NCBI GenBank assembly: GCA_050084985.1
Contig: JBITNC010000001.1
Coordinates: 195,486,001 to 195,550,000 of the forward strand
Source of the DNA: Nageia nagi
Taxonomy: Eukaryota; Pinophyta
Direction of reading: 5' to 3'
Length of the DNA: 64,000 nt
The notes beneath the pieces are model-generated. The model did not search any database. It was not told the DNA's origin and was given only the letters and a program-made list of their open reading frames with translations. Made by a program: the position numbers and the translations under genes. This document shows positions 12,001 through 23,757 of this stretch, piece after piece; position 1 is the first letter of the stretch; each line of letters opens with the position of its first letter.

Positions 12001-12721
12001 GCAGGTTTTTGACTTATTTTAGTATTTCCCACAAAGGTTGCAAAACTCTTAAGATTATTAATGTCTATTTCAATCATTTGTAATAGTTGATTCATATCAT
12101 ATCTATGATCTTTGGATTGTTTAATAACTCAAACAAGGATAAATTTACTTATGATCCTTTTAGTTGTTGTTGGAGAGTGCCTTTGATAGAAACTTTAGGA
12201 GGTTGTGGTTTGGGTATGTGGGGTGGCACATGACTCTTATCTTACTAATTATTTAGTACACCATTTTATTTCCCTTGTATCTTTTGGGATCTTGTAGCAA
12301 TATTTATCATGCCTATGAAATTTGAATCATCTTGGTTCCATTTATTTATCACTTGGTTTCATCCAAATGTAATGAGATACTATTAGTTAGATGTTGTGGA
12401 AGTAGGTTTTGGTAATTTCCCAAATTTTTATTAGTAATTGAATAGGATTATCCACTTATAATTTCCCACTTTCAATTAAATCTTGAACTACATTTTTTAA
12501 GGTTTGACATTTGTTTGTGTCATGACCCTTTTAACAATGATAATGATAAAATTTTTCTTCATTATACCATCTACTATCCTTATTTATAGGGTTTTTAGGC
12601 CTTATTTCATGTAAAGTAATTATTTAATGATCATATTATTTTCTCAAAATATCATAAAGAGGTTTTGATAGAGGTGTATATTTCCTTCTAGGCTTGAAAT
12701 CCCTTTGACCATTTTAATATG
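12001..12721 (-). pseudogene. C-terminal gag of OLD with damaged zinc knuckle
   Basis: The minus strand near 12500-12545 reads HYHC-stop-KGHDTNKCQTLK. Tat gag proteins have a C-x2-H-x4-H-x4-C knuckle. Here the first Cys is Tyr and a TAA sits where Gln is expected, with both remaining His and the last Cys kept. The right edge (12717-12721) is the left copy of the ATATG duplication made when YOUNG inserted. The gag continues at 24999 on the other side. Confidence 0.75.
12717..12721. repeat. Target site duplication ATATG, left copy
   Basis: ATATG directly precedes TGTGTATATC, the outer end of YOUNG's left LTR. An identical ATATG follows the outer end of the right LTR at 24994-24998. A 5 bp duplication is the expected length for an LTR-retrotransposon integrase. 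Confidence 0.93.
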
Positions 12722-13358
12722 TGTGTATATCAAATTATGAACCTAAAATGCAATTTAGATAGATAAATCATTCAACATAATTAATCATGAACATATTCGA
12801 TAATACACATCAATAATAATAATGATATTATATCTGGAAAAAGAGATTTTGAAGAAATTTAATACAATAAGAAACTATTAACGATTTGTCTGAATCGGTA
12901 TCGATTTATTATAAATCGACAGCAATCATTTTAATCATCAACAATCCACTATGGATAATCAACAACCACTATGGTTGCGCTTATTGTAAACTTAGGCTTT
13001 TGTCATCAATCTAAGAAGTCGCTGTCGACCGATATGTAAATCGTTGACGATTCATGACTTTTACTAAACTTTTGTAGAATCTTGAAATATCTATATCTCT
13101 TTCTAGTTGTTCTCTTTCATGCTTACTTCCGTCATTCCTTTTCTGTATTGACCCTGTACATAGAAAATGAACAAAGCATCAAAAGCATACCTGTTCTTAC
13201 ATATTAATCAGCGAATGAATAACATAACATGGAAATATAATTGATATGAGATTTGCTATTAATCAAGCTTACAACCTTTTGCTAATAATCTCCTGATTTG
13301 ATTTCGGCAGAGCCTTGCTACCGTCAGATTGGGTCCCTTTGTTCACCTACAGAGCTTG

Positions 13359-13366
13359 TATTTATA
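13359..13366 (-). promoter_or_regulatory. TATA box in the 3' LTR of YOUNG
   Basis: The minus strand reads gagcttataaatacaagc, followed about 20 bases on by a conserved gggacccaat block. The same arrangement is present at 23344-23351, and a looser version exists in OLD's LTR near 29047. Promoter role is inferred from position in U3 just downstream of the repeat block. Confidence 0.6.
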
Positions 13367-13772
13367 AGCTCAATGGTTTGTTATTAATTTGTTTACCATC
13401 CCCAAATTCTAGGTAACCTCTTGAACTAAATTTTGACATGTTATTATCTTCCATCTGTATCCATGATTACAAATTGCCTATTTTAGGCTATTCCAGGCTT
13501 AGATTTGTTTGTTTGTTTAATTATTCATGATTGTATTAGATCGTTACCGATTTTTTAGCGATTATATATTAACATTAGACTGGTTGCTCTATGGTCATTT
13601 TTTAATGATAAGGGTCGTAAGAACACTTGTTTTATATATGTTCGAAAAGATTGATCTGATGATTATTGTATATTCATACATAATAAATTCCTTATTGAAG
13701 CCCCGGTGTACTTTACTTGCAATCATGAGTTCATTTTAAGATCCCCAGGAGTTTTTCTGGAGCAAACAAAAC

Positions 13773-14965
13773 AAGCCAGAGTCAATAGATAAAGCATTTT
13801 GAAATGAAATGATGACATCATAGAAGAAAGGATAAAGCTCAGTTGTGGAAAAGCCTGGGTTTCAGAAGAGGTGAGGTCAGCAAGAGATAATCAAAGAAGC
13901 CGGAGCCCATAAATTAAGTGTTCTAGAAGTAAAGCATTCTGAAATAAAATGATGATGTCACAGAGGATAAGATAGTCATGTTTTGGTAAAAATTGGGTTT
14001 TGGAGATGATGAGGTTAGCAAGGGGTGACCAAATAGCCGGAGCTGGTGAGTAAAGCATTCCAGAAGGAAATGATAAAGCTTAGTTATGGAAAAGCTTGGG
14101 TTCCAGAGATGATGAGGTCAGCAAGGGGTGACCAAATAGCCGAAGCTAGTGAGTAAAGCATTCCAGAAGGAAATGATAAAGCTTAGTTATGGAAAAGCCT
14201 GGGTTCTGAAGATGATGAGGTCAGTAAGGGGTGACCAAATAGCCGGAGTTGATGAGTAAAGAATTCCAAAAGGAAATGATAAAGCTTAGTTATGGAAAAG
14301 CCTACGTTTCAGAGATGATGAGGTTAGCAAGGGGTGACCAAATAGCTAGAGCTGGTGAGTAAAGCATTCTGGAATGTAGAGATGATGACATCACGGGGAG
14401 AACAATGTTCACATTTTGAATGAAATCGAGCCCCGAAAGTGATGAGGTCATTAAGGAATGATCAAATAGCTGAAGCTAGTAAATAGATCATTTTGGAAGT
14501 AAGAAGATGAGGCTTGAATAGCTGAAGCTGATGAGTAGAGCATTCTAGAATATAGAGACGAGGCCCGAATAGTTAGATCTGATGAGTAGAGCATTCCAGA
14601 AGTATGAAGATGACTTCATGGGGAGCATGATGTTCACATTTTTGAATGAAACCAGGTCCCAGAAGTGATGAAGTCATCAAGGAGTGATAAAATATCCAGG
14701 GTCGATAAGTAGAGCATTCCAGAATGTAGAGACGAGGCCCGAATAGCCAGAGCCGGTGAGTAGAGCATTCCAGAATGTAGATACGAGGCTCGAATAGCCA
14801 GAGCCAGTGAGTAGAGCATTCTAGAAGTATGAAGATGACTTCATGGGGAGCATGATGTTCACATTTTTGAATGAAACTAGGTCCTAAAAGTGATGACATC
14901 AGTAAGGAATAATCAAATAACTGAAGCCCGTAAATAGAACATTTTGGAATGTAGAATATTCCAGA
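13773..14965. repeat. Tandem repeat block in U3 of the left LTR (103 bp and 51 bp periods)
   Basis: Units beginning gagtaaagcattcc start at 14048, 14151, 14254 and 14357, a period of exactly 103 bp. Related half-units beginning gtagagcattccagaatg recur at a 51 bp period near 14707, 14758 and 14809. A longer segment with tatgaagatgacttcatgg repeats at 14598 and 14823 (225 bp apart). Each 103 bp unit holds GGTCA-N8-TGACC, and the block also has TGACATCA or TGATGTCA palindromes. In element orientation the block lies directly upstream of the TATA box. Confidence 0.9.
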
Positions 14966-15010
14966 ATGAAATGAGTAAATTAGAGATAGGGTTTATTTTG
15001 ATTGTCTACA

Positions 15011-15022
15011 TTTTGCCCCTTT
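15011..15022 (-). other. Polypurine tract of YOUNG
   Basis: The plus-strand ttttgcccctttg directly inside the left LTR reads caaaggggcaaaa on the minus strand. This is the plus-strand priming site and proves that the element is transcribed right to left. Confidence 0.88.
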
Positions 15023-15454
15023 GTTGAATTATCAACCAAAGATAGGGTTGATAATTTCAAAAAATATATAATAAGAAGCTTTGTTGTTTGATAATTTGGT
15101 GTTGCTTTTTTATGATATAAGTTTTGACTCAATTTCTTAAATGAATCAAAATTTTGATCAAATTATGATAAAATGTGTTTTCATTTTACATTTGATGTAG
15201 TTTTGAAAACAAATTTGAATATACTTCAGAAGTGACTATTTTCGGTATGACAATGTGTTGAGCTTGTGTGACAGTTGCATGACATTTCTATAATGTCATT
15301 CTGCATGTCTAAGCACACATGTACCGTATAAGTCCTCTTTAGTATATGGGTTTTGATGGTGTTGTCCTAAGGATAGCCCTTGCCATGGCTGAATATGATT
15401 TTTTTTTTAACTTTTGCAATTGATACATTTTGAAAATGATATTGTAATACATCA

Positions 15455-15725
15455 AACTACACTTGTGTCAATCTCCATACTGTGTGTTGTTTATGGTAGT
15501 TGCATGACAAGACTCTAGTTTGTCTCTGCATACCGAAGCGAGTATGTGATGGTAAGCTTATTTGATGTATACAATTTTAAGATAATGATGTTGTATATCA
15601 AAACTTCCCTTGTGTTTATCTCCATACTGTATGCTGTTTATGGCAGTTACGTGACAAGACTCTAGTTTGTCTCCACATGCCGAAGCGAGTATGTGATAGG
15701 AAGCTTATTTTGTATATACAAGTTA
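15455..15725. repeat. Diverged tandem duplication, 147 bp period
   Basis: The phrase atctccatactgt starts at 15471 and again at 15618. Downstream, tgacaagactctagtttgtctc and gccgaagcgagtatgtgat (or variants) recur at the same 147 bp offset. A weaker related piece (gccgagtcaagtatgtgacat) appears near 16302. The repeat lies in the 3' non-coding part of YOUNG. Confidence 0.8.
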
Positions 15726-17475
15726 TCTTTCATTTTTCTCTGCTGTTGACCCAGCAGAATGGGTTTTGTGATGATCTTTTGCATAAGTCTTTTAAAATCA
15801 TATTGAGCATAAACATCTTATTTTAGATTATAGGTAATTTTAATTATCTTAATCGTGAATAGACATATAACTTTTGATTTTGTAATTAACAATGTTTTGG
15901 GTACATTTTAAGAGAGATGTAGCCATGGTCTTACTATGTGATTACGAGCTTACTTTGATTGTGGTGGTAATCTTAGTATTATGGCCCTTTTTGAACTGAC
16001 TAATGATGTCAGTGACGATGATGATAGACTGTTCAAAAAACTAATGCATATTAGTTAGTGAACAAGTAAGATGAATATACAAGTGATTCTAACCTTATTG
16101 TTTCAATCATTTATAGATGAACATAAGGTTTGATTTTAGGTCATGGGAAATTGTATTTACCCCAATTATCCAAGTATGATTTCTTGGGCTTTGCAATTGA
16201 ACTATTTTGAACACACATTGGTTGTACACCAAATAGGTACTAAAGGCTTGTTTCCATATATCATTACATGGGTTTCTTGTGTTTACCCCGAGGAAATGTA
16301 TGGAGCCGAGTCAAGTATGTGACATGAAGTCCCCTTTGTGTGCACTAATTTGAATTTTAATTATTATGTTATTACTCTAGAAGAATATGTTTTACAAAAA
16401 TTATTGGAATCATGTTTTTTGATGACTAATATTTCCTGAATACCTATAACAATAAGCGATGACTAAACATGCATAACATGACATATGATTTAAAGTAAGA
16501 AGTTTATGACTCATTGTAAGATCATAAATAATACATGGTGTTTGTCTTATCAAGGATTCATAATGAAATTATTTATGATCGAGTTCGCATGTTTATCTTA
16601 ATGTGGTGAGCAAACATAGTCATGTATCTTAAGAAGATACAAAAAAACTAATACGTTATCATTGTAGACTTATACAAATACCACTAGACTCATAAGTAGG
16701 TGATAATATACTTGAGGTTAGTAAGTGATTAAGTCAAGACTCGTACACTTGAGTTTATCAACTTATGTGCGAATATTTTAAATCTTGATTTTGTCAGTTG
16801 ATGGTAGAGGCAAATGATTTGCTTTGGGTCATGGACAATCATATTTGCCCCAAATTATGATCAAACATAAACCTTTTGAATTTTTGCAATCAAAGTATTT
16901 TGAAAATAAGTTCTACATTTTACTAAGTACTCATGCTTGTCTACAAAATGCTATTTCATGGAACACTGTATTCCATAGGCTCTATGCTATTAACATGTAT
17001 GTGACATGGAATCCATTCAAAGTAGATAACATTTTAATGTTTGGTAATTCTGCTATTTGCCCTAGCAGAATGGGTTTCATTATCATTTCTTGCAAACATC
17101 ATTAGAAATATGTTTTTCCATGATTGAGGTTTTGTGTTGAATAAGACTTGAAAACAAGACAAATGCATTTTACCTCATTTATCGAGATGGTGATACAAAA
17201 TCAAGTTTACTACAAAGATCGACATAATGATAGATGATATATATTATGTATTTTGTTATTCATTCTTAAGAAAATAATTTTGATTTTCTTAAATATCTTC
17301 AAATTCAAGGATAATGATTTGAAAAATTGCAGTATTAGATTGTATCATTTATCAAACTTGGCTACTAATACTTTTTATTTTATGATAGCATGTACAAAAG
17401 GATATGGAACAAGATGTAACACACATTCAATTTATGGTTAGATGATAGTGAATGGAAAGGGAAGAAGAACACCGA

Positions 17476-17825
17476 CTTCCAATTCAAAGGGAAGAGCAAT
17501 TTCTTACTCTCTATCCCAAGGAATGATGGAAGTTTTTTAACAATGTTCTAAGGGTTGAAATGTATGGGATATGAAAGGAAAAGAACATTTACTTCCAATT
17601 CAATGGGGAGAATAATTTCTTATTCTTGGTCCCAAAGAATAATGGAAGCTATAAAATTTAACAATGTTCTAGGGTTGACTTTTATCAATCTACTAAGGAC
17701 AATTTCTTGCTTAAACTTGTAGATAAGAATAGAAGCAAAAGGTTTTAACAACAACAATGTTGACTCCCATATTAATGGGGAGAGCAATTGCTCGCTCTTT
17801 TTCTTAAATAATATGGAAGCATCTC
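17476..17825. repeat. Diverged tandem repeat, about 116 bp period, 3 copies
   Basis: cttccaattcaaagggaagagcaa starts at 17476 (given in part), cttccaattcaatgggga at 17592, and a looser actcccatattaatgggga at 17762. Each is followed by an agcaattnctnactct-like segment and atggaagc. The third copy is offset by about 170 bp. Similar wording (cttccaagtgtggaag) occurs in OLD's leader near 27990. Confidence 0.72.
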
Positions 17826-18415
17826 CAATTTAACAGTCGATAAAGATGGATTAGGAAATATATGGATGTTGGCTAATAAAACATGAAAGTTGGTATAGTA
17901 TAATGTGTATGGGGGGATGGTGGATGTTAACATGAAACTAGTATAACAAATGAATGGACATAGGATGTATTGAGTATTTAGAGAGATAAACTAATCAACT
18001 CATCAAGGCATTAATAAATGTAAGTGTAATATTTAATTACTATGTAATAATAAATAGTATGGGATGAAGGCATGGGATGATGAAGAAATGTAATGATCAC
18101 AATATTCAAGTTGACCATATTAACCAATCACCATTAGATTATTCCTTCTTTATATGATATAAAACAAAGTCATGATGTTCTCAGAATTATCATAGACTCA
18201 TGTGTGTGCAATGATGTTCATTTCCATCTCTAGACAATCTCAAACTAAATGTCACAAGAGCATAAAATATATAAGCTAGTCCATCCATATGAAACATACA
18301 AAGGTTCATAGGAAAGAAGGTCGCTAACCAATATGGACATGTTGCCACTCATAAGGTATGCCCCATTGCCAGACAGGCATCCATAGCCTCGATGAGGATT
18401 AACCCCTCCATCTCA

Positions 18416-18565
18416 CTTCAACCCAAGAATCATTGTAGCAATTTTTTTTTTTATTCGTCATCTCTTTTTACCTCTCTTTTTTTTTCGTCATCTCTTTTCA
18501 CCTCTCTTTTTAAAAAAAAAAAAAAAAACTATCGAATGATTCTTGGGTTCGAGATGAAGCGAATA
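18416..18565. repeat. Inverted repeat with duplicated T-rich loop and A17 tract
   Basis: Arms acccaagaatcatt (about 18420) and aatgattcttgggt (about 18536) are perfect reverse complements of at least 14 bp. The similarity extends weakly outward (cttca/tgaag). The loop carries two copies of a cgtcatctctttt-acctctctttt unit, then a run of A. This would fold into a long-stemmed hairpin with an oligo-A/oligo-U loop in RNA from either strand. Confidence 0.8.
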
Positions 18566-19108
18566 ATAGAATGAACATGTAATACTTTCGCTAGAAATCA
18601 TGCTCTTGTAACACCTCATTCTTGACTATTTTAAGATTATTTAAATGTGAAGATGTGTATGAGTCCGTAATAACCTTAAGTGTATCATAGTCATGTTTGT
18701 TTATCATCCAAAGTTTCAAGAATTTCATGATGAAGGTTGGTAAAGTCAATAAGAATATTAATTTCATAAACTATTTCTTTTACGATAAGTATTAAACATA
18801 TTTGCATAATGGTATGGAAGTGATCATGGATGATGTATAATATATATGCCTTGATGAATTGTTAGAATATAATCTAATACTCAAATATTCCAACATAATG
18901 GGTGATGAATATGAGGTGGAAAAAGGGAAATACATGGAAATGCAATAAACATATTATAACCTATTTCAAAATCAGATGTGATCATTTTAGTTTTTAATCA
19001 TATTTTTGATGTTTGTGTGATGTCTAAATCATGTTGTGATGATTTGGCTTTTTTTTTTTTTGATGGAGGGCAATTGCCCCAATGTGATCTATGTAAAACA
19101 TGAGGAGA

Positions 19109-20896
19109 TCAAAAGTAAGATAGAGGACGATTGCCCCAATGACCTACCACCATCTTAGGTTGTTTTGATGATTGGATTCCATCAATGTAATGATCTTTGG
19201 ATTTTAATCTCCGTCTCACATCTTTAGGATTATGCACTTGCCTAGCAAAGATGAATGATGATTTCCCTTTTGACTTTTGCATAGGAGGTTTCGTTTTTGA
19301 TGATTTTATAATATTATAATGTGAGTATGGATTTTCATCTCTTCGTACACAATGGAGTACTCCTTCATGAATGTATTTTAGACAACCATGAAATGTAGAT
19401 GGGACACATTCCATTTCGTGAATCCATGGTCTACCTAAAAGAATATTATATTGTTCGATGTTTCCTTCGATGATATATAATAATGTTTGTATCGTCTTAC
19501 ATCCAATGGTGATGGATAACACTATCGACCCTATTGTTGAACATAAGGCATTATTAAATGCTTTTATTTGTAATGATGGTAAAGAAATATGAGATAAGGG
19601 AAGATTCAATTTGTGATATGCCAATGTAGATATGATATTGACATCTAACCCTTCATCTATTAATATCCTCTTAACAATTTTACCATTTACTTTACCAATG
19701 ACATGGAGAGGTGGGTCTAACCCTTGAGGTCCCTTCTTTGGTTGTCTCTCATGATCATAAAAAGAAATAATAGGCTGATGCATCAATGGAGGAGCTTGAA
19801 TTTTGGATTTTTGATTATATGATGTATCAATTTGTTTTTCTTGTACGTTTTGAGTTCCAGTATCAACTCCAACTATTCTCATAATAGGTTGATTACTTGA
19901 ATTCCAGGTGGGTGTCACTTGACTGTAGTTAGGTACAATAGATACCATATTTGCTTGATATGAAGGAAGTGAGTCTTGATAATTTTCTAAATTTTGATTT
20001 GAAATAGAAGTATGGTCTTCAACTTCCAAGTCATTATCTTTGATTGAATTTAGAGTTCTATTTCTCAATGTTAGACAATTTTTTGTATTATGACCTCTTT
20101 GACGGTGATAATTACAATACTTATTTTTGTTACATTTTTCTTTCCTTGTAATTTTTATTTCACCACATTCAATTTTGACCTTCTCAATTATAACTGCTTG
20201 AGCAATAGCTTCTTCGAGAGTATTATATTGTTGGATTTGTAATATACTAGCTATAGGCCTTAAACAATTTTGACTGAATAATCTAACTAACTCCTCTTGA
20301 GGTAAGGTATAGGGCATGCGATAGAGTATATCCTTCCATCGTGCAACAAAGTCAATAATTGATTCATTCTGAGATTGTTTTAATTCTACAAGATCCATAA
20401 TAGAAGATTCCTCTTTGATATAAATCCTAAAATGTTGTAAGAACAAGTTTGCCAATTGAGGAAATGAATAAATACTATGTCGTGGTAAATTATTATACCA
20501 TTCCAAGGCTTGGGCTGCAAGCGTCATGGGGAACAAACATAGCATCAAGTCCTCATCATTATAAATTAGGTAATTTGAAAACTTAAACTGCCTTAAATGT
20601 TCTTTAGGATCCTTATTTCCTGTAAAAGGAATTATCTTAGGTATTTCAAAGTTGTAAGGTAATTTTTTCTTAAGGACACTTGGATGTATGGGTTCATTGC
20701 AAATATTATCATATGTCAATTTCTTGAACCTTGGTATGTTCATTTCTTTATTCATGAAATCCTTCATGAAATCCTCTAATTCCTTATTTGTCCAACTACC
20801 CTGAGGATATTTTCGATATCTTCTATGATTGGTATTTCTTTCTGACTTTAGGTTTGAATTATAAGATTCATCATCAAAAGAGGATCTTGATAACAA
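19109..20896 (-). pseudogene. Gag-protease ORF of YOUNG (595 codons)
   Basis: This is the capsid/nucleocapsid plus retropepsin part. The capsid-like domain spans about residues 60-210 (IIPFTGNKDPKEHLRQF, LAAQALEWYNNLPRHSIYSF, FLQHF). A Tat-type zinc knuckle with C261, H264, H269 and C274 (C-x2-H-x4-H-x4-C) follows. The retropepsin starts near residue 395 (DPPLHVIGKVNGK), with active site D414-E415-G416 in place of the usual D-G-G or D-T/S-G, and ILLGRPWI at 485-492. Catalytic Asp is kept but the flanking residue is Glu, so activity is doubtful. It is in the same frame as the upstream 382-codon ORF, with two TAA codons between them, so both are pieces of one roughly 1028-codon polyprotein. No pol follows. 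Confidence 0.9.
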
Positions 20897-21046
20897 TTAT
20901 GAAGATGATAATGATGTAAGATTAGAAGGTAAATGATGCCCTTGTATTGAATTTCTAAGAGTTGTAGATGGTTGTACTTTATTTTGTTGAGACTTCTCAT
21001 GAAATAACCAACTATCTCGAACCTCTTGTTTTACCTTATCAAAAAT

Positions 21047-22195
21047 TTATCGTTGTTTGTCAAGCTCTAGCTTTTCTTTTTCTTTGAGTTCTATATTCTT
21101 TTCTTTAATTTTGGCTTCCTCTTTTAACTTATATTTAGCATCTTCATATCTTTTACTAAAGTTCATAGTTTCTTCACCATCTCTCTCTATGTGTTTTCTC
21201 TTTGCCTCTAACTTCAAAAAAGAGGGTATCTCATAGGTGTAAGGATCATAGAAGAATTTGTTTGAGATATTACATTGAGGCATTGTTTGCGAGGTTCTTA
21301 TGGAATATGAGGTCATTCTATCAAAATCTTCCATACAAGACTTAGCCCTATGAAGTGTTTTTTGATAGGCGGGGTTAGTTATCCTAGCTTGTGAAGAAGA
21401 GCTTTGAGGTTGATAATCTATGGATTTTTTAATTCTTATGTGAGGCTCTTCAACTTCTACCTGTGATGAGAGCGAACAAGTTTCATCCTTGAACTCAAGA
21501 ATATCATGAGATTCATGGGAATCAATAGAAGGTCTTGTAACCTCAAGAAGGGGAGGAGAATGAAAATGCAATTCTGAAGAATGCTCTGAAAGATCTTCAA
21601 GATTCATGTCAAACTCATCTTCTTTAATATCATATTCATCCCATGTTTGGGGTGAAGACATCAAGGTATCCAACTCTAGGGGGTCATAAGATTTAGCATA
21701 GGATGTTGCATCAAGGCCTTCGACATTAATACTTGATTCATCCCTTAGCAAATTGGATTCATTAGGTTCGATAGTCTCGAAAGGAGATGCACAACAAGAT
21801 TTTAATTTGATGAGATGTGTTGATGAGTTTTCAATCTTTATGATGGGTTCATTATTTTTAGTGTCAAACTCATCCCATGATGAGGGTGAAGTAATGGAAG
21901 AACTATACTCTAGCTCTTCATGGGATCTAACAAGGCTTTCTAAAGATTGAAGAAGAGGTATAGTACATTGTTCTATTTCTGCTAAGTATGGTAAAAGCTT
22001 TTCAATGTTGATATAAAAATCACTCTTCATAACCTTTGAAGTAGAATAAGTATCTAAGGTTGTCTTGGCAAGATGTGACCATAGTCTTTGTATCTTTGGT
22101 TTTACTTTGATAGAAAAAGGCACATAGTTTAAAAGTACAACCAAGATGAACCTCATAATGATAAGATTCAAAAGCCTATTAATTGTTCTCAACAA
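21047..22195 (-). pseudogene. N-terminal part of the YOUNG gag polyprotein (382 codons)
   Basis: This frame starts at the first ATG after the 490-base leader (22195) and ends at TAA 21047. It is exactly in phase with the downstream gag-protease ORF, and the 50 codons between are open apart from a second TAA near 20900. Both stops could arise from CAA by one C-to-T change. The product is acidic and serine-rich in the middle, with repeated SSPxxWDExDxKxxE phrases near residues 103-112 and 180-190. It ends in a lysine/glutamate-rich predicted coiled coil (AKYKLKEEAKIKEKNIELKE). No named domain is recognised. A long N-terminal extension ahead of the capsid is unusual for gypsy gag. Confidence 0.75.
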
Positions 22196-22684
22196 TTCAA
22201 AATTTGTATGGCTCTAGAGTGACTGACATGCCTATGTTTCTATTTGTTACAAAGGGATTTCAAAGTAAAAAACTTAAATAAGATCAAATTTTAACGTCTT
22301 TTAAAACCTATTCCTTTGTATGACCTATTATATCATTCCATAAATGAAACATGTCAATTCAGCATTTGAACATTTTCTTTCTTTTTCTTTTAAGCAAACA
22401 TCGTAAAATACATTTATGCATACTATGCATTTCCTATATGCACTCTGAGCAAAGAGATCACACACAATTTTGCCGACTATCATTTTAAATGCCTAATTAC
22501 GCTTACTGTATTTACATCAGATTAGAAAACATACCCATCTTATAGAGATCATCGGTGATTCTACTACGATTGTTGACGATCCATAGAACATAGAAAACAA
22601 TAATAAAACAACAGATTAGGTTAGTTTCTGATTCCACAAGATGCAAACAGATTTAAAAATAAAACCAAAACATGCAATGCAAGG
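22196..22684 (-). other. 5' leader of YOUNG between primer site and gag
   Basis: About 490 bases with no coding similarity. It includes a T-rich block (22376-22392). Packaging and dimerisation signals would be expected here in such elements, but none can be recognised by sequence alone. Confidence 0.6.
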
Positions 22685-22703
22685 GGCCCTCCTTCTAGCA
22701 CCA
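22685..22703 (-). other. Primer binding site of YOUNG
   Basis: On the minus strand TGGTGCTAGAAGGAGGGCC lies three bases inside the 5' LTR. OLD has TGGCACTAGAAGGAGGGCC at the equivalent place (28498-28516), differing at two bases. The conserved 19 bases starting TGG are what pairs with a tRNA 3' CCA end. I cannot name the tRNA with confidence. Confidence 0.8.
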
Positions 22704-23343
22704 GATTGTGTATATCAAATTATGAACCTAAAATGCAATTTAGATAGATAAATCATTCAACATAATTAATCATGAACATATTCGACAATACACATTAATA
22801 ATAATAATGATATTATATCTGGAAAAAGAGATTTTGAAGAAATTTAATACAATAAGAAACTATTAATGATTTGTCTGAATCGGTATCGATTTATTATAAA
22901 TCAACAGCAATCATTTTAATCATCAACAATCCACTATGGATAATCAACAACCACTATGGTTGCGCTTATGGTAAACTTAGGCTTTTGTCATTAATCTAAA
23001 AAGTCGCTATCGACCGATATGCAAATCGTTGATGATTCATGACTTTTACTGAACTTTTGCAAAATCTTGAAATATCTGTATCTCTTTCTGGTTGTTCTCT
23101 TTCATGCTTACTTCTGTCATTCCTTTTCTGTATTGACCCTATACACAGAAAATGAACAAAGCATCAAAAGCATACCTATTCTTACATATTAATCAGCGAA
23201 TGAATAACATAACATGGAAATATAATTGATATGAAATTTGCTATTAATCAAGCTTACAACCTTTTGCTAATAATCTCCTAATTTGATTTCAGCAGAGCCT
23301 TGCTATCATTAGATTGGGTCCCTTTGTTCACCTACAAAGCTTG

Positions 23344-23351
23344 TATTTATA
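23344..23351 (-). promoter_or_regulatory. TATA box in the 5' LTR of YOUNG
   Basis: The minus strand reads gagcttataaatacaagc, identical to the copy in the 3' LTR. It is the likely transcription start region of the element, preceded (at higher coordinates) by the tandem repeat block and followed by a conserved gggacccaat. Confidence 0.62.
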
Positions 23352-23757
23352 AGCTCAATGGTTTGTTATTAATTTGTTTACCATCCCTAGATTCCAGGTA
23401 ACCTCTTGAACTAAATTTTGACATGTTATTATCTTCCATCTGTATCCATGATTACAAATTGCCTGTTTTAGGCTATTCCAAGCTTAGATTTGTTTATTTG
23501 TTTAACTGTTCATGATCGTCTCAGATCGTTACTGATTTTTTAGTGATTATATATTAACATTAGACTGGTCGCTCTATAGTCATTTTTTAATGACAAGGGT
23601 CGTAAGAACTTGTTTTATATATGTTCGAAAAGATTGATCTGATGATTATTGTATATTCATACATAATAAATTCCTTATTGAAGCCTTGGTGTACTTTACT
23701 TGCAATCATGAGTTCATTTTAAGATCCTCGAGAGTTTTTCTGGAGTAAATAAAATAA

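Larger units (their letters stand above)
12722..15010 (-). repeat. 3' LTR of YOUNG (left copy)
   Basis: The LTR starts TGTGTATATC and ends GATTGTCTACA on the plus strand (TG...CA ends), 2289 bp. It contains a minus-strand TATA box at 13359-13366 and, upstream of it in the direction of transcription, a 1.2 kb block of tandem repeats. It matches 22707-24993 end to end. The AAAGGGGC-type purine tract at its inner edge marks it as the 3' LTR. Confidence 0.93.
15023..19108 (-). other. Non-coding 3' region of YOUNG (about 4.1 kb)
   Basis: Between the protease stop and the purine tract, where an autonomous element would carry RT and integrase, I find no domain in any frame. Open frames such as 16824-17105 and 17253-17441 are short and unrelated to anything I know. 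The region holds at least two families of diverged tandem repeats (15455-15725, 17476-17825), a poly-A/T hairpin (18416-18565) and a 57 bp spaced pair of ttgccccaatg phrases (19070, 19130). Tat elements are known for repeat-rich 3' untranslated regions, and this one has also lost pol. Confidence 0.75.

Noticed and set aside
14573-14899. 108-codon minus-strand ORF with LECSTH-x-LWLF repeats
   Set aside because: It is the 51 bp LTR repeat read in frame (17 codons per unit), lies in U3 of the LTR, and a second frame is open as well. The other LTR has only broken versions.
18392-18574. 60-codon ORF with FTSLF repeats
   Set aside because: It is a translation of the duplicated T-rich hairpin loop and A run, with no sign of protein selection.
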